A DNA stretch of 64,000 nucleotides from Trebonia kvetii (GCF_007827045.1 NZ_RPFW01000002.1:310001-374000); one strand, 5' to 3'; counted from the first letter of the stretch, positions 7,460 through 17,053 are shown. Notes: generated by a model from the sequence alone, not told the origin. Program-made: numbers and translations.

Positions 7460-8601
7460 ACGAGCCGTTGCTGCGGGAACTCGCGCCCGCGGTGATCGGT
7501 GTCCTCGTCCGGCGCGGAGCGGACTTCGCGTCGGCCGAGGACGCCGTCCAGGAGGCCCTGATCCGGGCGCTGGACAGCTGGCCCGACGATCCGCCGCGCG
7601 ACCCGAAGGCATGGCTCGTCGCGGTCGCCTGGCACAAGTTCATCGACACCGCCCGCGCCGAGGCGTCGCGGCGCGGACGGGAACTCGCCGTGGACGCCGA
7701 GCCGGCCGCCGGGCATGCGACCGCCACGGATGACACGCTGCGGCTCTACTTCCTGTGCGCGCACCCGACCTTGCCGGAGAGTTCGGCCGTCGCGCTGACG
7801 CTGCGCGCCGTCGGCGGCCTGACCACGCGGCAGATCGCGGCGGCCTACCTGGTGCCGGAGGCGACCATGGCGCAGCGGATCAGCCGGGCCAAGCGGCGGA
7901 TCGCCGGGCTGCCGCTCGACCAGCCCGGCGACCTCGCGACCGTGCTTCGCGTGCTCTACCTCGTATTCAACGAGGGATACAGCGGTGACGTCGACCTGGC
8001 GGCCGAGGCGATCAGGCTCACCCGCCAGCTCACTGCCCTGACCGACGAGCCCGAGGTCGCGGGCCTGCTCGCGCTCATGCTGCTGCACCACGCCCGCCGC
8101 GCGTCCCGCACCGGCCCCGGCGGCCGCCTGGTGCCGCTCGGCGAGCAGGACCGCTCGCGGTGGGACACCGGCATGATCGCCGACGGCGTGACGATCCTGC
8201 AGGCCGCGCTCGCTCGCGACCGGCTCGGCGAATACCAGGCCCAGGCCGCGATCGCCGCGCTGCACGCGGACGCCGCGGCGACAGCGGAGACGGACTGGGT
8301 GCAGATCGTGGAGTGGTACGACGAACTGCTTGCCCTCACCGGCAGCCCGGTGGTCCGGCTCAACCGCGCGGTGGCGGTCGGGGAGGCCGACGGGCCGCAG
8401 GCCGGCCTGCTGGCGCTCGCGGACCTGGACCCCGGCCTGCCCCGGTACGTCGCGGTGCAGGCCTACCTGCACGAGCGGGCCGGTGACCTGGAGCGCGCCG
8501 CCGTCCTGTATGCCGAGGCCGCCCGCGCCGCCACCAGCGTGCCTGAACGCGACCACCTCACCCGCCAGGCGGCCAGGATGCGGCAGCTGCTGCGCCCGTG
8601 A
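7456..8601 (+). CDS. ECF42-type RNA polymerase sigma factor
   Basis: The 381-residue protein has a sigma region 2 (FASAEDAVQEALIRALDSWP, ~residues 23-42), a region 4 helix-turn-helix (LTTRQIAAAYLVPEATMAQRI, ~residues 117-137) and a ~200-residue C-terminal extension with helical, TPR-like repeats. The extension includes LYLVFNEGYSG and LNRAVAVGEADGP, both diagnostic of ECF42. The C-terminal part controls sigma activity in this group. It overlaps the upstream DGPF gene by 4 bp, so they are co-translated. No anti-sigma factor is present, as usual for ECF42. Confidence 0.92.
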   Translation: MNEPLLRELAPAVIGVLVRRGADFASAEDAVQEALIRALDSWPDDPPRDPKAWLVAVAWHKFIDTARAEASRRGRELAVDAEPAAGHATATDDTLRLYFLCAHPTLPESSAVALTLRAVGGLTTRQIAAAYLVPEATMAQRISRAKRRIAGLPLDQPGDLATVLRVLYLVFNEGYSGDVDLAAEAIRLTRQLTALTDEPEVAGLLALMLLHHARRASRTGPGGRLVPLGEQDRSRWDTGMIADGVTILQAALARDRLGEYQAQAAIAALHADAAATAETDWVQIVEWYDELLALTGSPVVRLNRAVAVGEADGPQAGLLALADLDPGLPRYVAVQAYLHERAGDLERAAVLYAEAARAATSVPERDHLTRQAARMRQLLRP

Positions 8602-8762
8602 CCGGCGCCCGCTGATCGGCAACCGCGCCCGCGACGCTCCCGATGGCGCCCGGCCAGTCGCCCTGCGCTTCTTCGCCGTGCCCGACGACGCAGCGGTGGA
8701 GGCACGGTGAAGCACGCAACCGTTCGGTATGTCGATCTGCTGATCCGGGGCCTGGCCGGTCG

Positions 8763-9725
8763 TCACGGCAACGGCGAGCCGACCCAGCGGCGATAAGTAT
8801 CTATGTCGACATTGCTGCCGCACACGATGGTGACGACATGCCGGTCCGCGAAACGGTCCCGATCTTCGAGGATCGCGGCGATGCCGAGCGCGGCCGACGG
8901 TTCGACGACGAGGCCGGCGCGCTCGAGGAGCAGCCGCAGGCCGGCGAGGATCGACGCCTCCTGGACCAGGACGGCGTCGTCGGCGACCTGGAGGAGATCG
9001 TCAAGGACGGCGGGGATGGGCCGCCGGCCGGCCACGCCGTCCGCGATGGTGTCAGTCGTGTCGGTCGTGACGACGCGCCGCTTGCGCCACGACAGTGTCA
9101 TCGCCGGCGCGCCAAGCGGCTGGACGCAGATCACCTCGACCCCGGGTGCCAGGGCCTTCATGACATGGCCCACGCCGGTTGCCGGCGTGCCACCGCCGAG
9201 TGCGATCAGGACGGCGCCGAATGGCGCCGCGGCGTCCGCCAGTTCCAGGCCGATGGTCCCCGCGCCCTCGCAGGTCTCGATGTCCAGGCTGTCTTCGACC
9301 AGCCGGATGCCGTCGCGGGCGGCGATGTCCGCCGCCCGCTCGCGGGCCATGTCGAAGTCGCCGTCCACCAGCTCAAGCGTGGCGTCAAGCGCGCGGATCC
9401 GGTCAAGCTTGGCCGCGGGCGCGAAGCGGGACGCCACGACGGTGACGTCGAGCCCCCGGCCGCGGCCGGACCAGGCGAGTGCCTGGCCGAGGTTGCCCGC
9501 GCTTGCGCACACCGCGGCTTGGCCGGCGAGCAGGCTCGCGATGACTTCGGTGCCGCGGCCCTTGAAGCTGCGCACCGGGTTCGCCGTTTCGAGCTTGATG
9601 CTGACCGCGCACCCGAGATCGGGGTCGAGCGCCTCGCAGCGAAACAGGGGAGTGTCGAGGAAGACTGGGTGGATCAGCCGGCGAGCCGCACGGATCCGTG
9701 CGATGTCGAGGCGCGTTTCCGGCAT
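8763..9725 (-). CDS. Threonine/serine dehydratase-like PLP enzyme
   Basis: The 320-residue protein is a fold-type II PLP enzyme. LDTPLFRCEALD leads to NPVRSFKGRG, whose Lys binds PLP. SAGNLGQALAW is the substrate loop, and GGGTPATGVG is the phosphate-binding glycine loop. There is no C-terminal ACT domain, so it is of the catabolic or biosynthetic short type. It probably deaminates L-threonine or L-serine to the 2-oxo acid. The C-terminal motif VCGSNVDIDTYRRW differs from the usual serine-loop SGGN by reading CGSN, so a related lyase or racemase is possible. ATG 9725 is preferred over 9749, which would only add eight poorly conserved residues. Confidence 0.8.
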   Translation of the reverse strand: MPETRLDIARIRAARRLIHPVFLDTPLFRCEALDPDLGCAVSIKLETANPVRSFKGRGTEVIASLLAGQAAVCASAGNLGQALAWSGRGRGLDVTVVASRFAPAAKLDRIRALDATLELVDGDFDMARERAADIAARDGIRLVEDSLDIETCEGAGTIGLELADAAAPFGAVLIALGGGTPATGVGHVMKALAPGVEVICVQPLGAPAMTLSWRKRRVVTTDTTDTIADGVAGRRPIPAVLDDLLQVADDAVLVQEASILAGLRLLLERAGLVVEPSAALGIAAILEDRDRFADRHVVTIVCGSNVDIDTYRRWVGSPLP

Positions 9726-9892
9726 GGCACAGCAGCGTAGCGCCGGCACCGCTGTCCTCCTGCAGCCGTCGTCTTACATCCCAGCTGATCAACGTCGTCC
9801 CTCGGCCGAGTCGACAGCGGATAACAGCAACAAGCGTGGAGCGCTAGGCGGGGTGAAGCGCACCGTGGGACTGCGGGGGTTAACGAATCAAA

Positions 9893-11179
9893 CTAGCCCG
9901 GGGGCAAAAAGTCGGGGCCACTGCTGACGGCAGGATGGTCGGGCCAGGGGACTGCGTAGGCAGGATCGCGTCCAGTGGCGGCGCGGGCGAACCTGAGTAG
10001 TTCGCGGATGATGCCGGCGCTGCCCATCGCCCACCCGGTAAGCGGGTCCAGTGTGCTCGGGGTGGCTCGGTGCTCGTGATTCGACCAGCGCAGGCCGCCC
10101 GCATCGGCCGTCGCCCGGTCTGCGAGGTCGGTGACGAGCACGTCGGCGAAGCCCAGACCATCCGCCTGCTCGACGTGCCGGTCGCACGCCAGTGCCAGGA
10201 CTCCCGCGGTCCCGCAGCAGTGACCGCTGTTGTCCCAGAACCCGGGCCGGAGCTGGCGCGGCAGGCCGCAATGGGTCACGGTATGCCAGCAGCTGCCGGC
10301 GAGCGTGGCCCAGGCGGGATCGCCGGTGACCGCGCCGAGCAGCCGGAACACCTGAGCGTCACCCGCGGGGCCGTTGCACCAGCCGTAGCTGTAGCGTTCG
10401 ATTAGGTCGGGCCGGTGCGGCGGGTCAGAATGCGGGACGACGAAGCCGTCCGGTCCTGCTTCGTTGCGCGACACGACATCGGCGGCGCCCGTCAGCGCGA
10501 GCTCGATGAGGTCGCGCCGCCCGACGGCCGCGCCGACGGCCGCGATTGCGTACGCGATGCCAAGCGTCCCGTGTGCCATGTGATGGGAGCGCGACGGACT
10601 GGGCCGATTCGCCCAGTTGACGCCGCCGGGCGTCGGATTGGCGGTGCGCAGGTACGGCTCCACCGCCAGGACGGCCAGCTCAGGATCGCCGGCGTGCAGC
10701 GCTCCCAGCGCGATGCCCGCGTTGCCGAAGAGCAACTCGAACATCGCGCCCCAGCGCTCCCCGTCGAAACGAGAGCGCACCTTATCGAGAGCGCGGCCCG
10801 CCGCCGCACCCGCCGCGGCGTCGCCCAGCTGGAGATGGACCGCGTGCAGGGCGACCGCCATGCCTGCCAGGCCGAAATACAGCGAGCAGTCGTCCTCGCC
10901 GTCGACTGCGGCCGCAATGGCCGTCGACCCGCGCACGGCGGCGTCCCCGTAGGCGTCGTCACCGAAGTGCCGCTGAGCCTCAAGCAACACGTGCACGATC
11001 CCCGCCGAACCGTGATACAGCGTGAAGTTCGCCTTGTCGCCGGGAACGGCAGCCGCCCATGTCAGGCCTGCCTCGGTGCCGCGCGCCGAACCGAGCAGCC
11101 AGCCCAGGGCGCCAAGGGCCAGGCCTTCTGCCGCCTCACCCCGCGCTTCATCTGGGACGCCGATGCCATTCGCAGCCAT
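9893..11179 (-). CDS. LanC-like lanthionine cyclase family protein with a Cys-Cys-Gly motif
   Basis: This 428-residue protein is built of repeated double-helix units typical of the LanC alpha/alpha barrel. Repeats end in YHGSAGI, YFGLAGMA, LFGNAGIALG, AHGTLGIAYA, GWCNGPAGDAQ, GHCCGTAGVLA and AMGSAGIIRE. Zinc ligands are the Cys of WCNGPAG and the CC of HCCGTAG; this CCG replaces the usual CHG. A three-Cys site is known from ProcM-type lanthipeptide synthetases. It lacks a kinase or dehydratase domain, and no precursor peptide or lanB/lanM gene is nearby, so it may act on an unlinked peptide or on another electrophile. Start 11179 is preferred; 11251 is also in frame. A fragment of a second copy lies at 51.2 kb. 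Confidence 0.8.
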   Translation of the reverse strand: MAANGIGVPDEARGEAAEGLALGALGWLLGSARGTEAGLTWAAAVPGDKANFTLYHGSAGIVHVLLEAQRHFGDDAYGDAAVRGSTAIAAAVDGEDDCSLYFGLAGMAVALHAVHLQLGDAAAGAAAGRALDKVRSRFDGERWGAMFELLFGNAGIALGALHAGDPELAVLAVEPYLRTANPTPGGVNWANRPSPSRSHHMAHGTLGIAYAIAAVGAAVGRRDLIELALTGAADVVSRNEAGPDGFVVPHSDPPHRPDLIERYSYGWCNGPAGDAQVFRLLGAVTGDPAWATLAGSCWHTVTHCGLPRQLRPGFWDNSGHCCGTAGVLALACDRHVEQADGLGFADVLVTDLADRATADAGGLRWSNHEHRATPSTLDPLTGWAMGSAGIIRELLRFARAATGRDPAYAVPWPDHPAVSSGPDFLPPG

Positions 11180-11379
11180 GCGCCCATCACACCAGACAGG
11201 CGTTGCCAGACTGCGTGAACCGTGTCCCGACATGATGCTGTATTTCGTCACTGTGAGTCGCGGTTCAGTTGCAAATAGACAACAAGTGCTGCTAGCAGGC
11301 TTGCCGAGTCTCTCGCGCGACGCCTTGAATGGAGATTCCTAGGCAGGAAGCGCTGCCTGTGAAAGCTGGAACTTGTGTT

Positions 11380-12159
11380 ATGGAGCACAGTTCAGTCCTT
11401 GAGGTCAACGACGTCAGCGTTCGCTTCGGCGGCCTGACGGCCCTTGACGCGGTGTCGCTAAAGGTCGCACCCGGCGAGATTGTCGGCGTGATCGGGCCGA
11501 ACGGGGCGGGAAAGACAACGCTGCTCAACGTCTTGTGCGGCTTTACCCGGCCCGATGAGGGCCAGGTGCTCATTGACGGCCGCCGCCATCAGCACCTGCG
11601 CCCGCACCAGCTGGCCGGGCTGGGTGTCGCCAGGACACTGCAAGGGGTGGGCCTGTTCGACGGGCTGTCCGCGATCGAGAACGTCATGGTCGGCACGAAC
11701 TGCCGGGCCAGGGCCGGATTCTGGTCCGCGCTGCTCGGGCTGCCCCGCTCCGACCGGGAGGAGCGCAGGCTGCGGGAGGCGGCCGGCCAGGCACTTGACC
11801 GGGTGAGAGCGGGTGAGGTGGCCGCCTCCCGCCCCGCCGAACTGCCCTACGGCATGCGCAAGAGGGTCGCGCTGGCGCGGGCGCTCGCCGCCCAGCCCGA
11901 GCTCCTGCTGCTCGACGAGCCAGGCAGCGGCCTTGCCGAGGGTGAGCTTGCTGAGCTGGGCAGGCTCATTCGCGAGCTCGCCGCCGGGATGTCCCTCGTC
12001 ATCGTGGAGCACCACATGGACTTCATGATGTCCGTCTGCGATTCGCTCGTCGTCCTGGACTTCGGAAAGGTGATCTCACGCGGGTCGCCGCGGGAAGTGC
12101 AGGCCGATCCCGCGGTGGAAGCTGCTTACCTCGGCTCGAGCGGACCTGGCGGTGAATAG
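11380..12159 (+). CDS. livG: ABC transporter ATP-binding protein, LivG type
   Basis: The first gene of a five-gene importer operon encodes 259 residues with Walker A GPNGAGKTTLLNVL, the LivG-type VARTLQGVGLFDGLSAIENV segment, a variant signature LPYGMRKRVALARAL (LivG proteins have LPYG in place of LSGG) and Walker B ELLLLDEPGSGL, followed by the H-loop VEHHMDFMM. It powers uptake of branched-chain amino acids or related substrates from the cytoplasmic side. ATG 11380 is chosen because the domain starts 6 residues later; the in-frame ATG at 11329 gives no recognisable addition. Confidence 0.88.
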   Translation: MEHSSVLEVNDVSVRFGGLTALDAVSLKVAPGEIVGVIGPNGAGKTTLLNVLCGFTRPDEGQVLIDGRRHQHLRPHQLAGLGVARTLQGVGLFDGLSAIENVMVGTNCRARAGFWSALLGLPRSDREERRLREAAGQALDRVRAGEVAASRPAELPYGMRKRVALARALAAQPELLLLDEPGSGLAEGELAELGRLIRELAAGMSLVIVEHHMDFMMSVCDSLVVLDFGKVISRGSPREVQADPAVEAAYLGSSGPGGE

Positions 12160-12919
12160 CCCAGCCGGGGCCCGCGCGGCCCAGCCGCATGGAGCAGCGT
12201 CGCTCGCGGTGGAGGACCTGGTCGCGGGTTACGGCGACGTCCTGGCGCTGGATCGCGTCACGATCTCGGCGACGGCGGCCGGCATCACGGCGGTGCTCGG
12301 CGCCAACGGCGCTGGCAAGACCACGCTGCTGCGGGCGATCAGCGGCATGGTGCGGCCGCGCCGCGGGCGGATCCTGCTCAACGGAGCGAATCAGGCAGGG
12401 CGCAGCCCGGAGGACATGGCCAGGGCCGGAATCACTCACGTCCCTGAGGGACATGGCGTCATCGCGGAACTCACCGTGGAAGAAAACCTGCGGCTCGGCA
12501 TGATGTCGTGGCCTGGCATGACGTCGCGGCGGGCTGACCGGGCCGCCGCGCTCGCAGAGGCATACGAGCGCTTCCGCGTGCTGGCCGATCGTCGCCGCAA
12601 GCTGGCCGCCAGCTTGTCCGGCGGCGAGCGGCAGATGCTGGTCATCGCGCGCGCACTGGTGGCGCGCCCGCGTGTGCTGCTGCTCGACGAGCCGTCGCTC
12701 GGCCTGGCGCCAAGAGTCATGACGCAGGTCATGGACATGGTGATGCGGCTCAGCAAGGAAAGCGGCATCACCACCGTGCTGGTGGAGCAGAACGCGCGCG
12801 CCGCGCTCGCGATCGCCGATCACGGGGTGGTGCTCAACGTCGGCCGCGTCGTCGCCGCGGCCGACGCCCGGACGCTCGCCGCCGACGTCGCGCTGCGACA
12901 TCACTACCTCGGGTTCTAG
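12152..12919 (+). CDS. livF: ABC transporter ATP-binding protein, LivF type
   Basis: This 255-residue second ATPase has Walker A GANGAGKTTLLRAI, the LivF-specific THVPEGHGVIAELTVEENL region, a canonical signature SLSGGERQMLVIARAL and Walker B VLLLDEPSLGLAP with VLVEQNARAAL. It starts at GTG 12152 inside the last codons of livG (8-bp overlap), which implies coupled translation and equal stoichiometry with LivG. Confidence 0.9.
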   Translation: MNSPAGARAAQPHGAASLAVEDLVAGYGDVLALDRVTISATAAGITAVLGANGAGKTTLLRAISGMVRPRRGRILLNGANQAGRSPEDMARAGITHVPEGHGVIAELTVEENLRLGMMSWPGMTSRRADRAAALAEAYERFRVLADRRRKLAASLSGGERQMLVIARALVARPRVLLLDEPSLGLAPRVMTQVMDMVMRLSKESGITTVLVEQNARAALAIADHGVVLNVGRVVAAADARTLAADVALRHHYLGF

Positions 12920-12952
12920 CCCGCGGTGCCCCAGCAGAGGGAGGAGGAGGGG

Positions 12953-13831
12953 ATGACCGAATTCCTTCAGTTCACGCTCAGCGGTATCAGCTTCGGGATG
13001 ATCTACGCCGCGATAGCGCTGTCCCTCGTGCTGATCTGGCGGGGCACCCGGCTGCTGAACTTCGCGCAGGGCGGGATGGCGATGTTCACCACCTACATCG
13101 CGATTGAGGTGATCTACCACACGGGTTCCTACTGGGCCGGGTTCGTGGTGGCGCTCGCGGCCGGGATCGTGCTCGGCGCCGTGGCGGAGCTCACTGTCAT
13201 CCGGCCCGCCCTGGGCAGGCCGGAGCTCAACTCCGTGATCATCACGATCGGGCTGCTCATCCTGCTCGAGGGCCTGGCGGGCATCTTCTACGGCGGGCAG
13301 TACCGGTCCTTCCCCGCAGCCTTCTCGGTGATCGGGCTGCGAGCGGGCTCGACGCCCCTTGGCGTGTCGCGTTTCGACGTGTTCGTCGCGGCGGCGGTGC
13401 TGGCCACGACGCTGCTGCTTGCGGCCGGCTTCAGGTACACGAGCGCGGGGCTGCGCATGCGGGCGGCGGCGTTCAACGCCACCATCGCGCGGCTGTCCGG
13501 GATCCGGGTGGCGCGGGTGATCACCGTCGGCTGGGCGCTGGCGGGCCTGCTCGGGGCACTCGCGGGCCTGCTGGTCTCGCCGTCGACGTTCCTCTATCCC
13601 AACAGCATGGACACGATCTTCGTGTTCGGCTTCACGGCCGCGGTTATCGGCGGTCTCGACAGCCCCGTGGGCGCGATCGTCGGCGGGCTGCTGCTCGGCG
13701 TGGTGCTCAGCTACGCCGGCGGGTACCTCGGCTCCCAGACGACCGCGCTTGTCGCCCTCGGCATCCTGGTCGTGGTCTTGATGATCCGCCCGGCGGGCAT
13801 CTTCTCAAGCGCCCGGGTGCGGCGAGTATGA
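12953..13831 (+). CDS. livH: Branched-chain amino acid-type ABC permease, LivH
   Basis: The 292-residue integral membrane protein has about eight hydrophobic helices and the LivH landmarks GISFGMIYAAIALSLVLI, TRLLNFAQGGMAMF, LRMRAAAFNATIARLSGI (the loop contacting the ATPase) and FTAAVIGGLDSPVGAIVGG. ATG 12953 is selected because a GAGGGAGGAGGAGGGG ribosome site ends just before it. It forms the permease dimer with LivM. Its stop overlaps the next start (ATGA). Confidence 0.9.
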   Translation: MTEFLQFTLSGISFGMIYAAIALSLVLIWRGTRLLNFAQGGMAMFTTYIAIEVIYHTGSYWAGFVVALAAGIVLGAVAELTVIRPALGRPELNSVIITIGLLILLEGLAGIFYGGQYRSFPAAFSVIGLRAGSTPLGVSRFDVFVAAAVLATTLLLAAGFRYTSAGLRMRAAAFNATIARLSGIRVARVITVGWALAGLLGALAGLLVSPSTFLYPNSMDTIFVFGFTAAVIGGLDSPVGAIVGGLLLGVVLSYAGGYLGSQTTALVALGILVVVLMIRPAGIFSSARVRRV

Positions 13832-14874
13832 GCACGCTGTCGCTGCCACGCATCCTGCTCGCCGCCCTCGCGGGGGCCGTGCTCGTCGTGATCTTGTCCA
13901 TCAAGCTGAACGCGTTCAGGGACTTCCAGATCGCCCAGATCGCCGTCGAGGTGACGGCCGTCTCCGGGCTCACGGTGCTGACGGGCCTGAGCGGCCAGGT
14001 ATCGCTGGGAAACGGGGCGTTCATGGCCATCGGCGCGTACACGACAGCGCTGCTGATCCTGCATCTCAGCTGGCCTTTCATCGCCGCGCTCGCCATCGCC
14101 GCCGCGGTCACCGCCGTGGCGGGCACGATCGTGGGAGTCGCCGCGGCCCGGCTGCACGGCCCGTACCTCGCTGGCGTGACGCTCATGCTCGGAGTCGCGC
14201 TCCCGTTCCTCGCGTACATCTACCCGGCAGCCCTCGGCGGTGACCAGGGCCTGAACGTCGTGTACACCACCCCGGGCTTCCTCGGCGCGAATTTCCCGCT
14301 CTACCGGTGGCAGGCATGGGTCTGCTCCGCCGTCGCGCTTGGCACCATGGTGCTGCTCGCGAACCTGAGCCGCAGCAGGGTCGGGCGTAACTGGCGCGCC
14401 GTGCGCGACGATGAGGTGGCCGCCGCGCTGGCCGGGGTGAACGTGGCCCGCGCTCGCATCCTTGCCTTCGTGGTCAGCGCCGTCTGCGCCGGGATGGCCG
14501 GCGCGCTGCTTGCCATCATCACCGGGCTGGTCGCGCCCGGAGCCTTTACGATCACGCTGTCTATCGCACTGCTGGCGGCCGCGGTGATCGGCGGACTTGG
14601 CACCCTGCTCGGGGCGGTCTGGGGAAGCCTGGTGATCGTCCTGGTGCCGACCTACGTCACCGACGTGGCCACCAGCCACGGCCTGTCCACGTCCGTCGCG
14701 TCCAACATCCCTGTCGCGGCCTACGGCGTAGTGCTCATCCTCGTCATGCTCATTTTCCCGCAGGGGATCCAGGGCGGAGTGAGATGGCTTCTCGGCTTTT
14801 CCGGGATCTCCTCCGCCGCCCTTGGCCAAAGGCGTCCAAGCCGGATGCCGGATAAGAAAGAAGGCACTCAATGA
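13828..14874 (+). CDS. livM: Branched-chain amino acid-type ABC permease, LivM
   Basis: This 348-residue permease has around nine membrane helices with typical LivM motifs: LTGLSGQVSLGNGAFMAIGAY, GPYLAGVTLMLGVALPFL, WRAVRDDEVAAALAGVNV (EAA-type loop) and AVIGGLGTLLGAVWGS. Translation is coupled at both ends by ATGA overlaps (13828-13831 with livH, 14871-14874 with the binding-protein gene). The C-terminal ~35 residues are polar and charged, lying in the cytoplasm. Confidence 0.9.
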   Translation: MSTLSLPRILLAALAGAVLVVILSIKLNAFRDFQIAQIAVEVTAVSGLTVLTGLSGQVSLGNGAFMAIGAYTTALLILHLSWPFIAALAIAAAVTAVAGTIVGVAAARLHGPYLAGVTLMLGVALPFLAYIYPAALGGDQGLNVVYTTPGFLGANFPLYRWQAWVCSAVALGTMVLLANLSRSRVGRNWRAVRDDEVAAALAGVNVARARILAFVVSAVCAGMAGALLAIITGLVAPGAFTITLSIALLAAAVIGGLGTLLGAVWGSLVIVLVPTYVTDVATSHGLSTSVASNIPVAAYGVVLILVMLIFPQGIQGGVRWLLGFSGISSAALGQRRPSRMPDKKEGTQ

Positions 14875-16229
14875 AGAGTTCTCACGGGCTTCGCGTGCCA
14901 GCCATCGCCGTCGCGGCGGCTGCGGCGCTCGCCGCCGCCGGCTGCTCCTCCGGCACGAGCTCTAGCTCCGGCCATGCCACGGGCAGTGCCGCCGCCTCCT
15001 CGGGCGGCGCCCTGACCGCATCCGCGCCGGGCATCACGTCGAGCACCATCACCATCGGCAGCCATCAGCCTCTCACCGGGCCTGCTGCCGCCGGCTACAG
15101 CGAAATCGCCCCCGCGTCGACGGCGTACTTCGCTTACGTCAACGCGCACGGCGGGGTGGACGGCCGGAAGATCGTGTACAAGTACCTCGACGACGCCTAC
15201 AACCCGACGCAGACCTCCACGGTGGTGCGCGAGCTGGTCCTCCAGGACAACGTGTACTCGATCTTCAACGGCCTCGGGACTCCCACCCACCTGGCGGTGG
15301 AGAGCTTCCTCAACTCGCAGAAGATTCCCGACGTGTTCGTCGCGTCCGGCTGCGACTGCTGGAACCAGCCGACGACAGCTCCGGAAACCTTCGGCTATCA
15401 GCTTGACTACATTCGCGAGGGCAAGATCCTCGGGCAGTATGTGGCCAAGCACTTCGCCGGCAAGAAGGTCGCCTACTTCTACCAGGACGACGAGTTCGGC
15501 ATGGACGGCGTGAAGGGGCTCGACTACGAGATCCCGCACTCGCTGGTGGTCGCCAGGCAGACCTACGTCCCGACCAACGTGAACATCGCGCCGCAGGTCG
15601 CGGCGCTGCACGCATCGGGCGCACAGGTGATCGTCGCGTTCTCGATTCCCGCGTTCACCGCGCTGCTGAGGCTGTACGGCCTGAAGCTCGGCTACAGCCC
15701 GACGTTCGTGGTCAGCAACGTGGGGGCGGACCCGATCACCCTGTCCGGGCTCCTCGAGGCGTACGCGAAGCAGGGCGGCGCGACCGTCAACGGCAACCAG
15801 CTCACGGCAGGCATCATCACCGACGGCTACCTGCCGACCCTCGGTGCCACCAGCAACAGCTGGATCGCGTTGTTCAAGAAGGTGCATGACCAGTACGACG
15901 CGAAGGCGCCCTTCGACGGGAACGTGCTCTACGGCGAGGCCGTCGCGTACACCTTCGTGCAGGCGATGCTCAAGGCGGGCAGGAACCCGACCCGGGCGGA
16001 CTTGGTGTCGGCGATCAACGCAGGGCTGCCGCAAGGTCCCGCGGTCGCCCCCTACGCGTACTCGTCAACCAACCACGCGGGAGTCACCGGCGCCTACATC
16101 GGCATCATCAGCAACGGCGTGCTGACCCAGGAGGGGCCTGTCTACACCACGGACTCTTCGACGGGCGCCATCACCACCGTGTCAGCAGCCCAGCAGCAGG
16201 CACCGTCCACCGGCATCCCCGCACCCTGA
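14871..16229 (+). CDS. Periplasmic-type substrate-binding lipoprotein of the Liv importer
   Basis: The 452-residue protein begins with a lipoprotein signal peptide (AVAAAAALAAAGC, lipobox LAAAGC with Cys ~25) and a Ser/Gly/Thr-rich linker. A leucine-binding-protein type fold follows: ITIGSHQPLTGPAAAGY, INGxxGVDGRK-like VNAHGGVDGRKIVYKYLDD, VASGCDCWNQPTT and VAYFYQDDEFGMDGVKG. It captures substrate outside the membrane and delivers it to LivHM. The Peripla_BP_6 family includes binders of amino acids, amides and aromatic acids, so the ligand is uncertain. It is the last gene of the operon. Confidence 0.88.
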   Translation: MKSSHGLRVPAIAVAAAAALAAAGCSSGTSSSSGHATGSAAASSGGALTASAPGITSSTITIGSHQPLTGPAAAGYSEIAPASTAYFAYVNAHGGVDGRKIVYKYLDDAYNPTQTSTVVRELVLQDNVYSIFNGLGTPTHLAVESFLNSQKIPDVFVASGCDCWNQPTTAPETFGYQLDYIREGKILGQYVAKHFAGKKVAYFYQDDEFGMDGVKGLDYEIPHSLVVARQTYVPTNVNIAPQVAALHASGAQVIVAFSIPAFTALLRLYGLKLGYSPTFVVSNVGADPITLSGLLEAYAKQGGATVNGNQLTAGIITDGYLPTLGATSNSWIALFKKVHDQYDAKAPFDGNVLYGEAVAYTFVQAMLKAGRNPTRADLVSAINAGLPQGPAVAPYAYSSTNHAGVTGAYIGIISNGVLTQEGPVYTTDSSTGAITTVSAAQQQAPSTGIPAP

Positions 16230-16286
16230 CCGACCCTATGCTGGGCGGTGCCGCCGCCAGCCGCGCTCGCGGCGCGAAGGAGACCG

Positions 16287-17024
16287 ATGCCGAGCGTGAC
16301 CGCGGGGGCCTTGCCCGACTTCAAGCCCGCTCCCAACCAGGGCGGCAATATCGAGCTGTACGAGGTGGAGAACCGGGCTCTTGACCCGGATGGCCACATC
16401 CTCGCCGCGATGCGGGCGCGTGCGCCCTGGGCCGGGCGCACGCTGCTTGACCTCGGGTGCGGCAGCGGTTACTGGCTTGGCGGTTACGCCGATGAGGCGG
16501 CGGAGGTGATCGGCGTCGAGCCGGATCCGCGCCTGCTGCCGCTGGCGGCTGACAGGGGTCCGCGGGTCCGGGTGCTGCACGGATCCGCGGAGCACATTCC
16601 GCTGGACGACCAGTCGGTCGACGTCGTGCACGCGCGCTTCGCCTACTTCTTCGCGCCGGGCTGCGACGCGGGGCTGGCCGAGGTCATGCGGGTGCTGCGT
16701 CCCGGCGGCACGCTCGTCGTCGTCGGGAATGACCTGCGGGCGGGGGAGTTCGCCGAGCTGCTGCAGGCCGCGACGGGTGCGCTCGTGCTGGCTGGCGGGG
16801 AGGAGACCGACGCCTGGTGGGCGGCGCGCGGCGCCGACCGCAACACGGTGCGCACCGCGTGGCGCTTTACCGGCCGGGCCGATTTCGAGGCCGTGCTCCG
16901 CATGGAGTTTCCGCTGAAGGTCGCCGATCCGTGGCTGGCCGCCCATCCCGGCGCGGTCGGTCTCAGCTACAGCTACACGCTGTTCGCCGTGGACAAGCCG
17001 GCAGCACTGCTGCGCGCCCGGTGA
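16287..17024 (+). CDS. Class I SAM-dependent methyltransferase (methyltransferase 11 type)
   Basis: The 245-residue protein has SAM-binding motif I LLDLGCGSGYWLGG (~residues 52-65), motif II acidic end VIGVEPDP, AEHIPLDDQSVDVVHARFAYFF (motif IV region) and LRPGGTLVVVGND (post-motif III). GAAGGAGA precedes ATG 16287. The acceptor substrate is unknown; nothing nearby identifies a pathway. Confidence 0.85.
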   Translation: MPSVTAGALPDFKPAPNQGGNIELYEVENRALDPDGHILAAMRARAPWAGRTLLDLGCGSGYWLGGYADEAAEVIGVEPDPRLLPLAADRGPRVRVLHGSAEHIPLDDQSVDVVHARFAYFFAPGCDAGLAEVMRVLRPGGTLVVVGNDLRAGEFAELLQAATGALVLAGGEETDAWWAARGADRNTVRTAWRFTGRADFEAVLRMEFPLKVADPWLAAHPGAVGLSYSYTLFAVDKPAALLRAR

Positions 17025-17053
17025 TGCGGCCGGCGCGGTGGGATACTGAGTCT

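Noticed and set aside
10415..11218. Plus-strand frame across the lanC gene
   Set aside because: Shadow of lanC on the other strand; composition is Arg/Ala-rich and lacks any recognised motif, while the minus strand has all LanC repeats.
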